A model generated the notes under the pieces. That model was not told the DNA's origin. It saw nothing but the letters and a program-made list of their open reading frames with translations, and made no database searches. A program made the position numbers and the translations under genes. From Candidatus Eiseniibacteriota bacterium (GTDB lineage Bacteria > Eisenbacteria > RBG-16-71-46), in contig VBOS01000079.1 of NCBI GenBank assembly GCA_005893185.1, forward strand, positions 520 through 10,875: 10,356 bases of DNA, given 5' to 3'. Shown piece by piece: positions 1 to 6,586 of the stretch (its first letter is position 1; the number at the start of each line of letters is the position of its first letter).

Positions 1-89
1 CGATCAAGCCCGATGCGCGCGCATCATGCACCTGAAGGGATCGGCGGCGCGGCCGGGAGGTCGGGGCCGGCGCGGTGATCGGAGCACGA

Positions 90-116
90 AGCGGCGGCGG
101 GCTCGAGCCTGCCGCT
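90..116 (-). terminator. Possible hairpin at the end of the secreted-protein gene
   Basis: An inverted repeat overlaps the stop codon of the minus-strand gene. AGCGGC (90-95) pairs with GCCGCT (111-116), and an inner GGC/GCC pairs around 100-109, with a small bulge on one side. It is GC-rich and no T-tract follows in the transcript direction, so it is at best a weak or factor-assisted terminator. The rest of 1-89 is GC-rich sequence in which I see no gene. Confidence 0.3.
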
Positions 117-645
117 ACGGAGAGACCACCGTGAACACCAGCGTGTTCATGTAGTTGGCCGTGCCCGCGCTTGGCGAGTCGTCATAGCGGATCAGGTTCC
201 GGATGCGGATGTCGGTGAAGACGCTGAAGAACGGCGCGAGCGTGGTGCCGGTGCTCCACAGGAACACGTTCGTCGCCGAGATCGGCGCGTAGCTCGAGAG
301 CGCGCTGCCGCCTGCGCCGGGAGGCGTTGTGGTCCGCACGAGGAAGTCGTTCAGCGCGACCTGCGGCGCTGGATCCGAGCACCGCACCAGGATCGACATG
401 CCGACAGGGTCATTGGTCTTGATGCGCAGCTCGATCCCCGATGCCCCCGTGACCTCGACGTAATCGTTCACATAGTCGGTCGCAGATGGCGTCAGTGTGA
501 CGGCGGGCGTCATCACCTGGAGGAACAGGCTCGCGGCGGAGGCGGGCGTGGGCCGGACCCATGCGACGGCGAGCGCAAGGGCGACCGCGAGGTTCTCGAT
601 GAAAGATGCGAGACGCTTCGCCTTCGCCGTGTGCCCGCCACTCAT
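115..645 (-). CDS. Secreted beta-rich protein of unknown function
   Basis: A 176-residue protein with a signal peptide: a basic n-region (KAKR, residues 8-11), a hydrophobic core at about 18-30 (LAVALALAVAWV), and an AXA-type cleavage site at ASA|AS after residue 37. The mature part, about 139 residues, is rich in Thr, Ser and Val in alternating strands. It has an N-D-P-x-G element (78-82) and ends in YMNTLVFTVVSP. That layout resembles single-domain, Ig-like secreted proteins whose last strand reads like Y-x-x-T-L-x-F-T-V, but I cannot name a family. There is one cysteine in the mature part (about 89). The start at 645 is supported by GAGGGA about 5 nt upstream on the minus strand. The gene is divergent from the ackA block. 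It is probably periplasmic or extracellular; its role is unknown. Confidence 0.8.
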   Translation of the reverse strand: MSGGHTAKAKRLASFIENLAVALALAVAWVRPTPASAASLFLQVMTPAVTLTPSATDYVNDYVEVTGASGIELRIKTNDPVGMSILVRCSDPAPQVALNDFLVRTTTPPGAGGSALSSYAPISATNVFLWSTGTTLAPFFSVFTDIRIRNLIRYDDSPSAGTANYMNTLVFTVVSP

Positions 646-853
646 GTCGATCCCTCGTCCGTGGTGATTCAGCCAGACGGCCCCCCGAGTTCGGACGGCC
701 TGCCACCGACCTAAACCATTTCACGACGAGCAAGCACCCTGCCATCGCAGTGGCAACGACTTAGGCCCGGCGCCAAGGTCGGGGCGCACACTTGCTGGCC
801 GGCTCTCGCGCGGCGCCGGCCGGTCTTGGGGCGGTCTGGGTTAGATTTGCCCG
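646..853. other. Divergent intergenic region
   Basis: This gap separates the minus-strand secreted-protein gene from the plus-strand kinase relic and ackA. It holds the GAGGGA ribosome-binding site of the minus gene at its left end and a -10-like TAGATT at its right end. A short inverted repeat TGCCA-N6-TGGCA lies at 740-755. I see no coding sequence or RNA gene here. Confidence 0.5.
842..853 (+). promoter_or_regulatory. Leaderless-type -10 element ahead of the kinase relic
   Basis: TAGATT at 842-847 lies 6 nt upstream of the ATG at 854, and no Shine-Dalgarno sequence lies between them. This geometry would place the transcript start at or next to the ATG. No convincing -35 is visible 16-18 nt upstream. 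The same hexamer occurs 8 nt ahead of the ATG at 10342. It is the nearest upstream promoter candidate for ackA and xfp. Confidence 0.4.
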
Positions 854-961
854 ATGCCACTCGCCTCTGGCACCCACCTCGGACCCTACGAGATCGCGAG
901 CCGCGCCTTCGCTGTGCTCGCGGCCCACGCCCGGGAGAAGTCGCTGGCGCTCACGAGCTGA
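854..961 (+). pseudogene. Relic N-terminus of a Ser/Thr protein kinase, 35 codons
   Basis: A short frame opens with MPLASGTHLGPYEI. This is the characteristic start of the membrane-linked Ser/Thr kinases common in Acidobacteriota and similar phyla, where it is normally followed by a Gly-rich loop (GxGGMGxVYxA). Here the kinase match ends after about 14 residues, and the text becomes ASRAFAVLAAHAREKSLALTS, then TGA. No Gly-rich loop, lysine or later kinase motif follows. I read this as a kinase 5' end joined by deletion to unrelated sequence, possibly the 3' end of another gene. The TGA at 959-961 lies 6 nt before the ackA ATG, and ackA has no clear ribosome-binding site of its own. Translating this short frame could therefore feed ribosomes into ackA. 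The kinase match is recognition from memory. Confidence 0.55.
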
Positions 962-967
962 CGAGCC

Positions 968-2191
968 ATGGACGCCTACGGACTCGTGCTCAACGCCGGC
1001 TCCTCGAGCCTCAAGTTCTGCGTCTACCGGCGGCACGAAGCCGAGGGCTGGCGGCTGGGCGCGCGCGGCCAGATCGACGGCATCGGCAGCTCGCCCAGGC
1101 TCACCGCCCGGGACGACGCCGGGGCGACGCTCGCCGACCGGTCGCCGGGCGCGGGTGTGAAGGACGGCCGGGCCGCTCTGCATGTCCTCGCGGGCTGGCT
1201 GGAGGAACGCCTCGGTGGATCGCCTGTGCTGGGCGTCGGCCATCGGGTGGTCCACGGCGGCGCCCGGTATTCGAAGCCGTGCATCGTGACGCCGAATGTG
1301 ATCGAGGATCTGCGCGCGCTGATCCCGCTCGCGCCGCTTCACCAGCCCCACAACATCGGCGCGATCGAGGCCGTCGCGGAGCGCCTGCCCGATGTGCCGC
1401 AAGTCGCGTGCTTCGACACCGGCTTTCACCGCGGCCAACCCGAGGTCGCAGAGCTGGTTCCTTTGCCGAGCGAGATCCGCGACGCCGGCGTGCAGCGCTA
1501 CGGCTTCCACGGACTCTCGTACGAGTACATCGCCACAGCCCTGCCCCTGGTCGCGCCGGAGATCGCGGACAAGAAGGTGATCGTGGCGCACCTGGGGAGC
1601 GGGGCCAGCCTGTGCGCGATGAGGGCGCGGAAGAGCGTGGACTGCTCCTTCGGCTTCACCGCGCTCGACGGACTGTGCATGGGCACACGGCCGGGCTCGG
1701 TCGATCCCGGCGTGATCCTCCATCTCTTGCAGGCCCTGGGCCTCTCCGTCCCGGAGGTGGAGACGATCCTGTACGAGAAGTCCGGCCTGCTGGGAATTTC
1801 GGGAATCAGCAACGACATGCGCGAGCTGCTGGAGAACCCCGACCCGCGTGCCCGGCTGGCCGTTGACTACTTCGTGTACCAGGCGGCGAAGCACGTGGGC
1901 GCGCTCGCCGCCGTCCTCGGCGGGGTGGATGCGCTGGTCTTCACCGCCGGGATCGGCGAGCATTCGGCCGTGATCCGACGGCGGATCTGCGAGGCCTGCG
2001 CCTGGCTGGGGCTGACGCTGGACGAGGCCGCCAACGAGAGGCACGGACAGCGGATCTCGCGGGCCGGCAGCCGCGTCTCGGCGTGGGTGATCCCGACCAA
2101 CGAAGAGCTGATGATCGCCCGGCACGCGGGAGCGCTGCTTGGCATTTCCGCCGCCGCTCCCGCGGGCACAGCGCACAGGAGCACGAAATGA
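968..2191 (+). CDS. ackA: Acetate kinase
   Basis: A 407-residue acetate kinase, the usual length for the ASKHA-fold family. It interconverts acetyl phosphate plus ADP with acetate plus ATP in the cytoplasm. The signature segments are present in order: LVLNAGSSSLKF (Asn9), GHRVVHGG (Arg93), PLAPLHQPHN (His125), FDTGFH (Asp150), YGFHGLS (His181), HLGSGAS (His208), MGTRPGSVDP (Arg241), SGLLGISGISNDMREL, FTAGIGEHS and PTNEELMIA (Glu379). All residues expected for catalysis are therefore retained. The segments HQPHNIGAIEA and LSYEYIA differ from the common HNPANLxGI and TSHxYVS forms; I believe this is usual for phosphoketolase-linked copies. The ATG at 968 lacks a clear ribosome-binding site. The stop overlaps the xfp start (ATGA, 2188-2191), so the two are translationally coupled. 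The gene looks intact while its partner is broken. Confidence 0.95.
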   Translation: MDAYGLVLNAGSSSLKFCVYRRHEAEGWRLGARGQIDGIGSSPRLTARDDAGATLADRSPGAGVKDGRAALHVLAGWLEERLGGSPVLGVGHRVVHGGARYSKPCIVTPNVIEDLRALIPLAPLHQPHNIGAIEAVAERLPDVPQVACFDTGFHRGQPEVAELVPLPSEIRDAGVQRYGFHGLSYEYIATALPLVAPEIADKKVIVAHLGSGASLCAMRARKSVDCSFGFTALDGLCMGTRPGSVDPGVILHLLQALGLSVPEVETILYEKSGLLGISGISNDMRELLENPDPRARLAVDYFVYQAAKHVGALAAVLGGVDALVFTAGIGEHSAVIRRRICEACAWLGLTLDEAANERHGQRISRAGSRVSAWVIPTNEELMIARHAGALLGISAAAPAGTAHRSTK

Positions 2192-4528
2192 CGCTCACCG
2201 CACGCGAGAAGACCCCGCACGCCCCGCTCGCCAAGGACGAGCTGCAGAAGCTCGATGCCTACTGGCGGGCCGCGAACTACCTTTCCGTCGGCCAGATCTA
2301 CCTGCTCGACAACCCGTTGCTCGAGAAACCGCTCGAGCGCGGGCACGTGAAGCCCCGGCTGCTGGGCCACTGGGGCACGGTGCCGGGCCTCAACCTCATC
2401 TACGTCCACCTCAACCGCGTCATCAAGACCCACGACCTGAGCGTCGTGTACGTGGCAGGCCCCGGCCACGGCGGGCCGGCGCTGGTCGCGAACGTGTACC
2501 TCGAGGGCACGTACACCGAGGTGTACCCGGCCATCTCGCAGGACGCGGAGGGAATGAAGAAGCTGTTCATCCAGTTCTCGTTCCCCGGCGGCGTTCCCAG
2601 CCACGTGGCGCCCGAGACGCCGGGCTCGATCCACGAGGGCGGCGAGCTCGGGTACGCGCTGTCGCACGCCTTTGGAGCCGCGTTCGACAACCCGGACTTG
2701 ATCGTGGCGTGCGTGATCGGCGACGGCGAGGCGGAGACCGGGCCGCTCGCGACGAGCTGGCACTCGAACAAGTTCTTGAACCCGGTCACAGACGGCGCCG
2801 TGCTGCCGATCCTCCACCTGAACGGCTACAAGATCGCCAACCCCACGGTGCTCGCGCGGATCCCGCGCGAGGAGCTGGACCAGCTGCTGCGCGGCTACGG
2901 CTACGCGCCGCGCTACGTCGAAGGCAGCGATCCACCTGACATGCACCAGCAGATGGCAGCTGTGCTCGATGGGGCGGTCGCCGAGATCCGCGCGATCCAG
3001 CGCGAGGCGCGGACCCGGGGATTCCGCGCGCGCCCGACCTGGCCGATGATCGTGCTGCGCTCGCCGAAGGGCTGGACGTGCCCCAAGGAGATCGACGGCA
3101 AGCGGTGCGAGGACTACTGGCGCTCCCACCAGGTCCCGATGGGGGACATGGATGCGCCTGGGCACGTCAAGATCCTCGAGCAGTGGATGAAGAGCTATCG
3201 CCCGGAAGAGTTGTTCGACGATGCCGGGCGGCTCAGGCCCGAGCTCGCGGCGCTCGCGCCGCTGGGGGAGCGGCGCATGGGCGCCAACCGGCACGCGAAC
3301 GGCGGGTTGCTGCTCCGGGATCTGGCGCTGCCGGATTTCCGGGAGTTCGCGGTCGATGTGCCGTCCGCCGGGGCCGCAACGGGGGAGGCCACGCGCGTCC
3401 AGGGCCGCTACCTCGCGGAGGTCATGAAGCGGAATCTCGCGACCAGGAATTTCCGCGTCTTCAGTCCCGACGAGAACGCGTCGAACCGCTGGGGCGACAT
3501 CTTCACCGTCACGAACCGCGGCTTCGCAGGTGAGATCCTGGCGACCGACGACCATGTGGCGCCGGATGGCCGGGTCATGGAGATGCTCTCGGAGCATCAG
3601 TGCCAGGGATGGCTCGAGGGCTACCTGCTCACCGGACGGCACGGCTTCTTCAACAGCTACGAGGCGTTCATCCACATCGTCGACTCGATGTTCAACCAGC
3701 ACGCAAAGTGGCTGAAGGTGCCATCAGGACCCGGGCTTCATCGATCATGTCGTCAACAAGAAGGCGGAGATCATCCGCGTCTACCTGCCGCCCGACGCGA
3801 ACTGCCTCCTGCACGTCACCGACCGCTGCCTCAGGAGCCGCAATCTCGTGAACGTGATCGTCGCGGGCAAGCAGCCGGCGCCGCAGTGGCTCTCGATGGA
3901 GCAGGCGATCAAGCACTGCGACGCGGGCGTCGGGATCTGGGAGTGGGCGAGCAACGACCGCGGCGGCGAGCCGGACGTCGTCATGGCCTGCTGCGGCGAC
4001 GTGCCGACCCTCGAGACGCTGGCGGCGGTGGATCTGCTGCGCCGGCACGCGCCCGATCTCAAGGTGCGCGTGGTCAACGTCGTGGACCTGATGACGCTCC
4101 AACCGCGGAGCGAGCATCCGTCGGGGCTCGGCGATCCCGACTTCGACGCGCTGTTCACGCGCGACCGCCCGATCGTGTTCGCGTTCCACGGCTACCCGTG
4201 GCTCATCCACCGTCTGACCTACCGGCGCACGAATCACCACAACCTCCACGTGCGAGGCTACAAGGAGGAGGGCACGACCACCACGCCGTTCGACATGTGC
4301 GTGCTCAACGAGCTCGATCGCTTCCACCTGGTCGGCGACGTGATCGATCGCGTGCCCTCGGTCGGCTCCCGCGCGGCGTACGCGAAGCAGGCGATCCGCG
4401 ACGCGCTGATCGAGCACCGCCAGTACATCACGAGGCACGGCGAGGACGACCCACGGATCGTGAATTGGCGGTGGCCGAGTGGGGCCACCGGGCGCGGCAG
4501 CACCTCGACCGAAGGCGACAACGTCTGA
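2188..4528 (+). pseudogene. xfp: Xylulose-5-P/fructose-6-P phosphoketolase, frameshifted by an internal deletion
   Basis: A thiamine-diphosphate phosphoketolase, which splits xylulose-5-P or fructose-6-P to acetyl phosphate plus an aldose phosphate. Codons 1-511 (2188-3720) carry GHWGT (His61), GPGHGG (His94), GDGEAETGP (178-186), HLNGYKIANP (near 212) and SPDENASNRW (Glu429). After KWLKV at 3720, homology jumps to HQDPGFIDHVVNKKAE starting at 3722 in another frame, and continues through AGKQPAPQWLS, GIWEWASND, CCGDVPTLETLAA, HGYPWLIHRL and RGYKEEGTTTTPFD to TGA at 4526-4528. About 30 residues normally found between these points (the WRRPIASLNYLL...WRQDHNGF stretch) are absent, an inferred deletion of about 89 nt. 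The first frame stays open by chance to 4602, giving a false 805-residue protein with an Arg/Pro-rich tail from about residue 513 on. AGGAG at 2176-2180 precedes the start. Confidence 0.93.
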
Positions 4529-4573
4529 CGCGGTGGGGAAGAGACCTCATCGACACCTTCACCACACACCCCA

Positions 4574-4580
4574 AGGAGGA
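4574..4580 (+). promoter_or_regulatory. Strong Shine-Dalgarno sequence deciding the DinB-like start
   Basis: AGGAGGA lies 5 nt before the ATG at 4586. A second ATG at 4581 directly abuts the Shine-Dalgarno sequence and opens only ATG-GAA-TGA, so 4586 is the preferred start. Confidence 0.7.
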
Positions 4581-4585
4581 ATGGA

Positions 4586-5479
4586 ATGAGCCATCGCTCT
4601 GAGTTGCTTGCCAATCGCATCGAAGAAGGCTCCGCCGGCTTGGCCGCGTTTGTCGAGGGGCTGTCGGACGCGGAATGGGGAATCCCGACGTCGCCGACCG
4701 ACCGTCGGACGGTGGGCCAGATCGTGAACCACGTCGCCCTCGTCTACCCCATCGAGGTCGACCTGGCGCGCGCAGTCGCAGGCGGGAACGCGGTGACCGA
4801 TGTCACGTGGGAGGTCGTCGCCAATCTGAATGCCGGCCACGCTCGCGACCATGCCAAGGTCACGAAGGCCGATGCGCTCCATCTGTTGCGCAAGAACAGT
4901 CGCGAGGCGGCGGAGGCAGTGCGCGGGTTCACCGATGAGCAACTGGATCAGGCGGCGCCGTTCTCGCTCAGCTTCAGTGCCCCGGTCACCGCGCAGTTCG
5001 TCATCGAGGACCATGCGGTCAGACACAGCTGGCACCACCTCGCGCGCATCCGCAGGGCCGCTAGGCCGCCACACGAGTGCCTTGACAGGCATATACCGAT
5101 GTGGGAATATACGTCCATGGAATTTGCTTTCGCCATTCTCGCCGAGCCGAACCGCCGCGCCCTGTTGAACCTTCTGGCCACGTCGGAGAGGTCCGTCGGG
5201 GAGCTCGAACGCCGGCTCCGGCTGCCCCAGCCCTCCGTGTCGAAGCACCTCCGGGTGCTGCGGGAGGCAGGCTTCGTGGAGTCGCGGGTCGAAGCGCAGC
5301 GCCGCGTCTACCGGCTCCGGCCCGAGCCATTCATGGAACTGGATTCCTGGCTCGCCCCGTTCAGACGATTCTGGTCGGCCCACATCGATGCGCTCGAACG
5401 CCACCTGGATCGCATGGAACGGCAGCCCGCGCCGAAACGCAGGAATCGACGAGCAAGCCCGAAAGGAAGGAAACGATGA
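4586..5479 (+). CDS. DinB-like protein reading in frame into an ArsR regulator (apparent fusion)
   Basis: Residues 1 to about 160 form a DinB/maleylpyruvate-isomerase-like four-helix domain. His49 (VNHVA) and a late helix with His143, His147, His150 and His151 (EDHAVRHSWHHLAR) supply the usual metal-binding histidines. Such proteins are often thiol-dependent transferases or of unknown substrate. A stand-alone DinB protein would end near residue 160, but no stop occurs. The frame runs through a 17-residue linker (RPPHECLDRHIPMWEYT) and into a complete ArsR-type regulator beginning at residue 178. The linker DNA holds a promoter and an operator-like palindrome, so I infer two genes whose separating stop was lost or never present, rather than an evolved fusion. 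A TAG sits at 5062-5064 in another frame, just where DinB should end, so a small upstream indel is possible. The start is set by AGGAGGA at 4574. Confidence 0.75.
   Translation: MSHRSELLANRIEEGSAGLAAFVEGLSDAEWGIPTSPTDRRTVGQIVNHVALVYPIEVDLARAVAGGNAVTDVTWEVVANLNAGHARDHAKVTKADALHLLRKNSREAAEAVRGFTDEQLDQAAPFSLSFSAPVTAQFVIEDHAVRHSWHHLARIRRAARPPHECLDRHIPMWEYTSMEFAFAILAEPNRRALLNLLATSERSVGELERRLRLPQPSVSKHLRVLREAGFVESRVEAQRRVYRLRPEPFMELDSWLAPFRRFWSAHIDALERHLDRMERQPAPKRRNRRASPKGRKR
5082..5112 (+). promoter_or_regulatory. Promoter and candidate ArsR operator inside the DinB-ArsR frame
   Basis: A perfect -35 TTGACA (5082-5087) is followed after 17 nt by GAATAT (5105-5110), which keeps the A2 and T6 positions of a -10. 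Six nt later comes the ATG at 5117, so the message would be leaderless. An imperfect palindrome spans the spacer and the -10: CATATACC (5090-5097), 6 nt, GGAATATA (5104-5111). Six of eight positions pair. A site across the promoter just ahead of an ArsR gene fits autorepression by the dimeric regulator. The elements are seen in the sequence; the function is inferred. Confidence 0.6.
5117..5479 (+). CDS. ArsR-family winged-helix transcriptional regulator
   Basis: A 120-residue regulator starting MEFAFAILAEPNRRALLNLL, the usual opening helix of this family. The HTH is at about 26-55, with recognition helix QPSVSKHLRVLREAGFV. The wing follows (VESRVEAQRRVYRL), then a C-terminal dimerisation helix (WLAPFRRFWSAHIDALERHLDRM) and a very basic tail (KRRNRRASPKGRKR). 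It has no cysteine and lacks the ELCVCD metal site of ArsR/SmtB sensors, so a metal ligand is unlikely. It belongs to the non-metal branch usually paired with an SRPBCC gene. The start at 5117 is favoured by family N-termini, by the TTGACA promoter just upstream and by the absence of a Shine-Dalgarno sequence, which fits a leaderless message. It shares its frame with the DinB-like gene. The stop overlaps the next start (ATGA, 5476-5479), giving translational coupling. Confidence 0.85.
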   Translation: MEFAFAILAEPNRRALLNLLATSERSVGELERRLRLPQPSVSKHLRVLREAGFVESRVEAQRRVYRLRPEPFMELDSWLAPFRRFWSAHIDALERHLDRMERQPAPKRRNRRASPKGRKR

Positions 5480-6009
5480 GCAACCGCGAGAGCTACATGC
5501 CGGGCTCCGCCGCAGGCGCGGAGGTCCGCCGGAAGCTTCGTCACCCGCAGGCGAGGGTCTGGCAGGCTCTGACCGATCCGGCGCACCTGTCCGAATGGGC
5601 GCCGTTCGACGCCGACAGGAATCTGGCGACCGCCGGGCCGGTGAAGCTCACGACGGTCGGGGCGCCGACGCCGCAGGTCTCCGAGTCCACCGTGAAGCGG
5701 GCCGAGGCTCCGAGGCTGCTCGAGTACAGCTGGGGAGGCAACGACCTCCGCTGGCAACTGGAGCCCCTCGATGACGGCACCCGCCTCACGCTTTGGCACA
5801 ACATCGATCGCCGCTACATCTCGTGGGGCGCCGCGGGCTGGCACATCTGCTTCGACGTCCTCGAGCGGCTCCTCGCGGGTGAGCCGATGGGACGCATCGT
5901 CGGCGCCGATGCCATCCAGTTCGGCGGCTGGCAGCGATTGAACGCCGAGTACGCAAAGCAGTTCAACGTTGAGACCCCCGGTTGGCAGCCCAACGCCCCG
6001 AAGCGTTGA
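5476..6009 (+). CDS. SRPBCC (AHSA1/START-like) domain protein
   Basis: A 177-residue SRPBCC-fold protein. It shows the typical first strand and helix (VRRKLRHPQARVWQALTDPAHLSEWAPF, about 15-43), a central sheet with EYSWGGNDLRWQLEPLDDGTRLTLWHNI, and a long C-terminal helix (WHICFDVLERLLAGE). The fold encloses a hydrophobic pocket for a lipid-like or aromatic ligand. No substrate can be named. It is coupled to the upstream ArsR gene by ATGA, with AAAGGAAGG about 5 nt before the start. ArsR-SRPBCC pairs are widespread and probably form a sensor or effector unit controlled by the regulator. The coding frame looks intact. Confidence 0.88.
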   Translation: MSNRESYMPGSAAGAEVRRKLRHPQARVWQALTDPAHLSEWAPFDADRNLATAGPVKLTTVGAPTPQVSESTVKRAEAPRLLEYSWGGNDLRWQLEPLDDGTRLTLWHNIDRRYISWGAAGWHICFDVLERLLAGEPMGRIVGADAIQFGGWQRLNAEYAKQFNVETPGWQPNAPKR

Positions 6010-6028
6010 ATATAGGAGGAGGAACCCC

Positions 6029-6121
6029 ATGGAATCGGCGCTGCAGCATCGGGGCCCTCTTCACGCCGGCGAGCGCCGGGCGGCTATACTGATCCGGCGG
6101 GCTTTCTTCTCGAACTTCTAG
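6029..6121 (+). CDS. 30-residue small ORF with a very strong ribosome-binding site
   Basis: GGAGGAGG at 6015-6022 precedes an ATG at 6029 that opens 30 codons (MESALQHRGPLHAGERRAAILIRRAFFSNF), ending TAG at 6119-6121. The stop overlaps the Shine-Dalgarno sequence of the DUF1801 gene. I recognise no family. It may be a real small protein, a leader peptide coupled to DUF1801, or the stump of a deleted gene. A TATACT hexamer at 6085-6090 inside it looks like a -10 for the next gene, which argues that the second half may be non-coding. Confidence 0.35.
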   Translation: MESALQHRGPLHAGERRAAILIRRAFFSNF

Positions 6122-6127
6122 GAGGAG
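6085..6127 (+). promoter_or_regulatory. -10-like element and Shine-Dalgarno sequence of the DUF1801 gene
   Basis: TATACT at 6085-6090 is a good -10. The best -35 candidate is TTCACG at 6060-6065, with a 19-nt spacing, which is weak. AGGAGGAG at 6120-6127 sits 3 nt before the ATG at 6131. Confidence 0.4.
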
Positions 6128-6130
6128 AAC

Positions 6131-6569
6131 ATGAAAACGTCGGGCGCGAGCCAAAGACAATCGGCATCGGAGCTCATCTCGAAAAGCATCGCCGAACTCG
6201 GGGACTGGCGCGGGGCAACCCTCGGCAGAATGCGCAAGCTCGCTCATCAAGGAGGCAGACCCGGACGTCGTCGAGGAGTGGAAGTGGGTCAAACCAACCA
6301 AACCCGGCACCCCGGTTTGGTCGCACGACGGCATCATCTGCACTGGCGAATCCTATAGGAGCGTCGTGAAGCTGACCTTCGCCAAGGGCGCGTCTCTGAA
6401 GGATCCGGCCCGTCTCTTCAACTCGAGTCTCGACGGAAACGTTCGTCGGGCGATCGACATCCACGAAGGAGAGACCGTTAAGGAGTCCGCCTTCAAGGCG
6501 CTCGTTCGCGAGGCGGTCGCCCTCAACGGTTCCGGCAAGTCGAAGCCTTCGAAGAAAGCGAAGTCCTAG
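6131..6569 (+). pseudogene. DUF1801 (YdhG-like) protein, frameshifted by a 4-nt duplication
   Basis: The first 37 codons read MKTSGASQRQSASELISKSI...DWRGATLGRMRKL, the standard opening of a DUF1801 protein. Homology then continues in another frame from 6246: IKEADPDVVEEWKW, TPVWSHDGIICTGESY, VKLTFAKGASLKDPARLFNS, SLDGNVRRAIDIHEGE, then an Ala/Lys-rich end with TAG at 6567-6569. The break is GCTCGCTC at 6238-6245, two tandem copies of GCTC where one is expected. Removing one copy restores an uninterrupted 144-residue protein of normal family length. The first frame otherwise runs on to 6358 as a basic tail. DUF1801 proteins are small cytoplasmic proteins of unknown biochemical role, often found near ArsR/SRPBCC pairs as here. 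The frame is clean on both sides, so the change is recent, a reversible slip, or a consensus error. Confidence 0.92.
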
Positions 6570-6586
6570 TCGTCGTGGGAGCCGCG

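Noticed and set aside
740..755. Inverted repeat TGCCA-N6-TGGCA in the divergent intergenic region
   Set aside because: Only five paired bases and no positional link to a convincing promoter; expected by chance in GC-rich sequence.
761..2176. A 471-codon open frame on the minus strand opposite ackA
   Set aside because: It is an antisense shadow of a strongly GC-biased gene: Arg/His/Gly-rich, with no motif, and ackA on the other strand is certain.
1867..3702. A 611-codon minus-strand frame opposite ackA and xfp
   Set aside because: Antisense shadow with low-complexity composition. The plus strand carries clear enzyme motifs throughout.
3721..4602. The continuation of the xfp first frame to a stop at 4602
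   Set aside because: After 3720 it is Arg/Pro/Ala-rich with no family match, while the true C-terminal domain is in another frame. It is an accident of GC-rich sequence.
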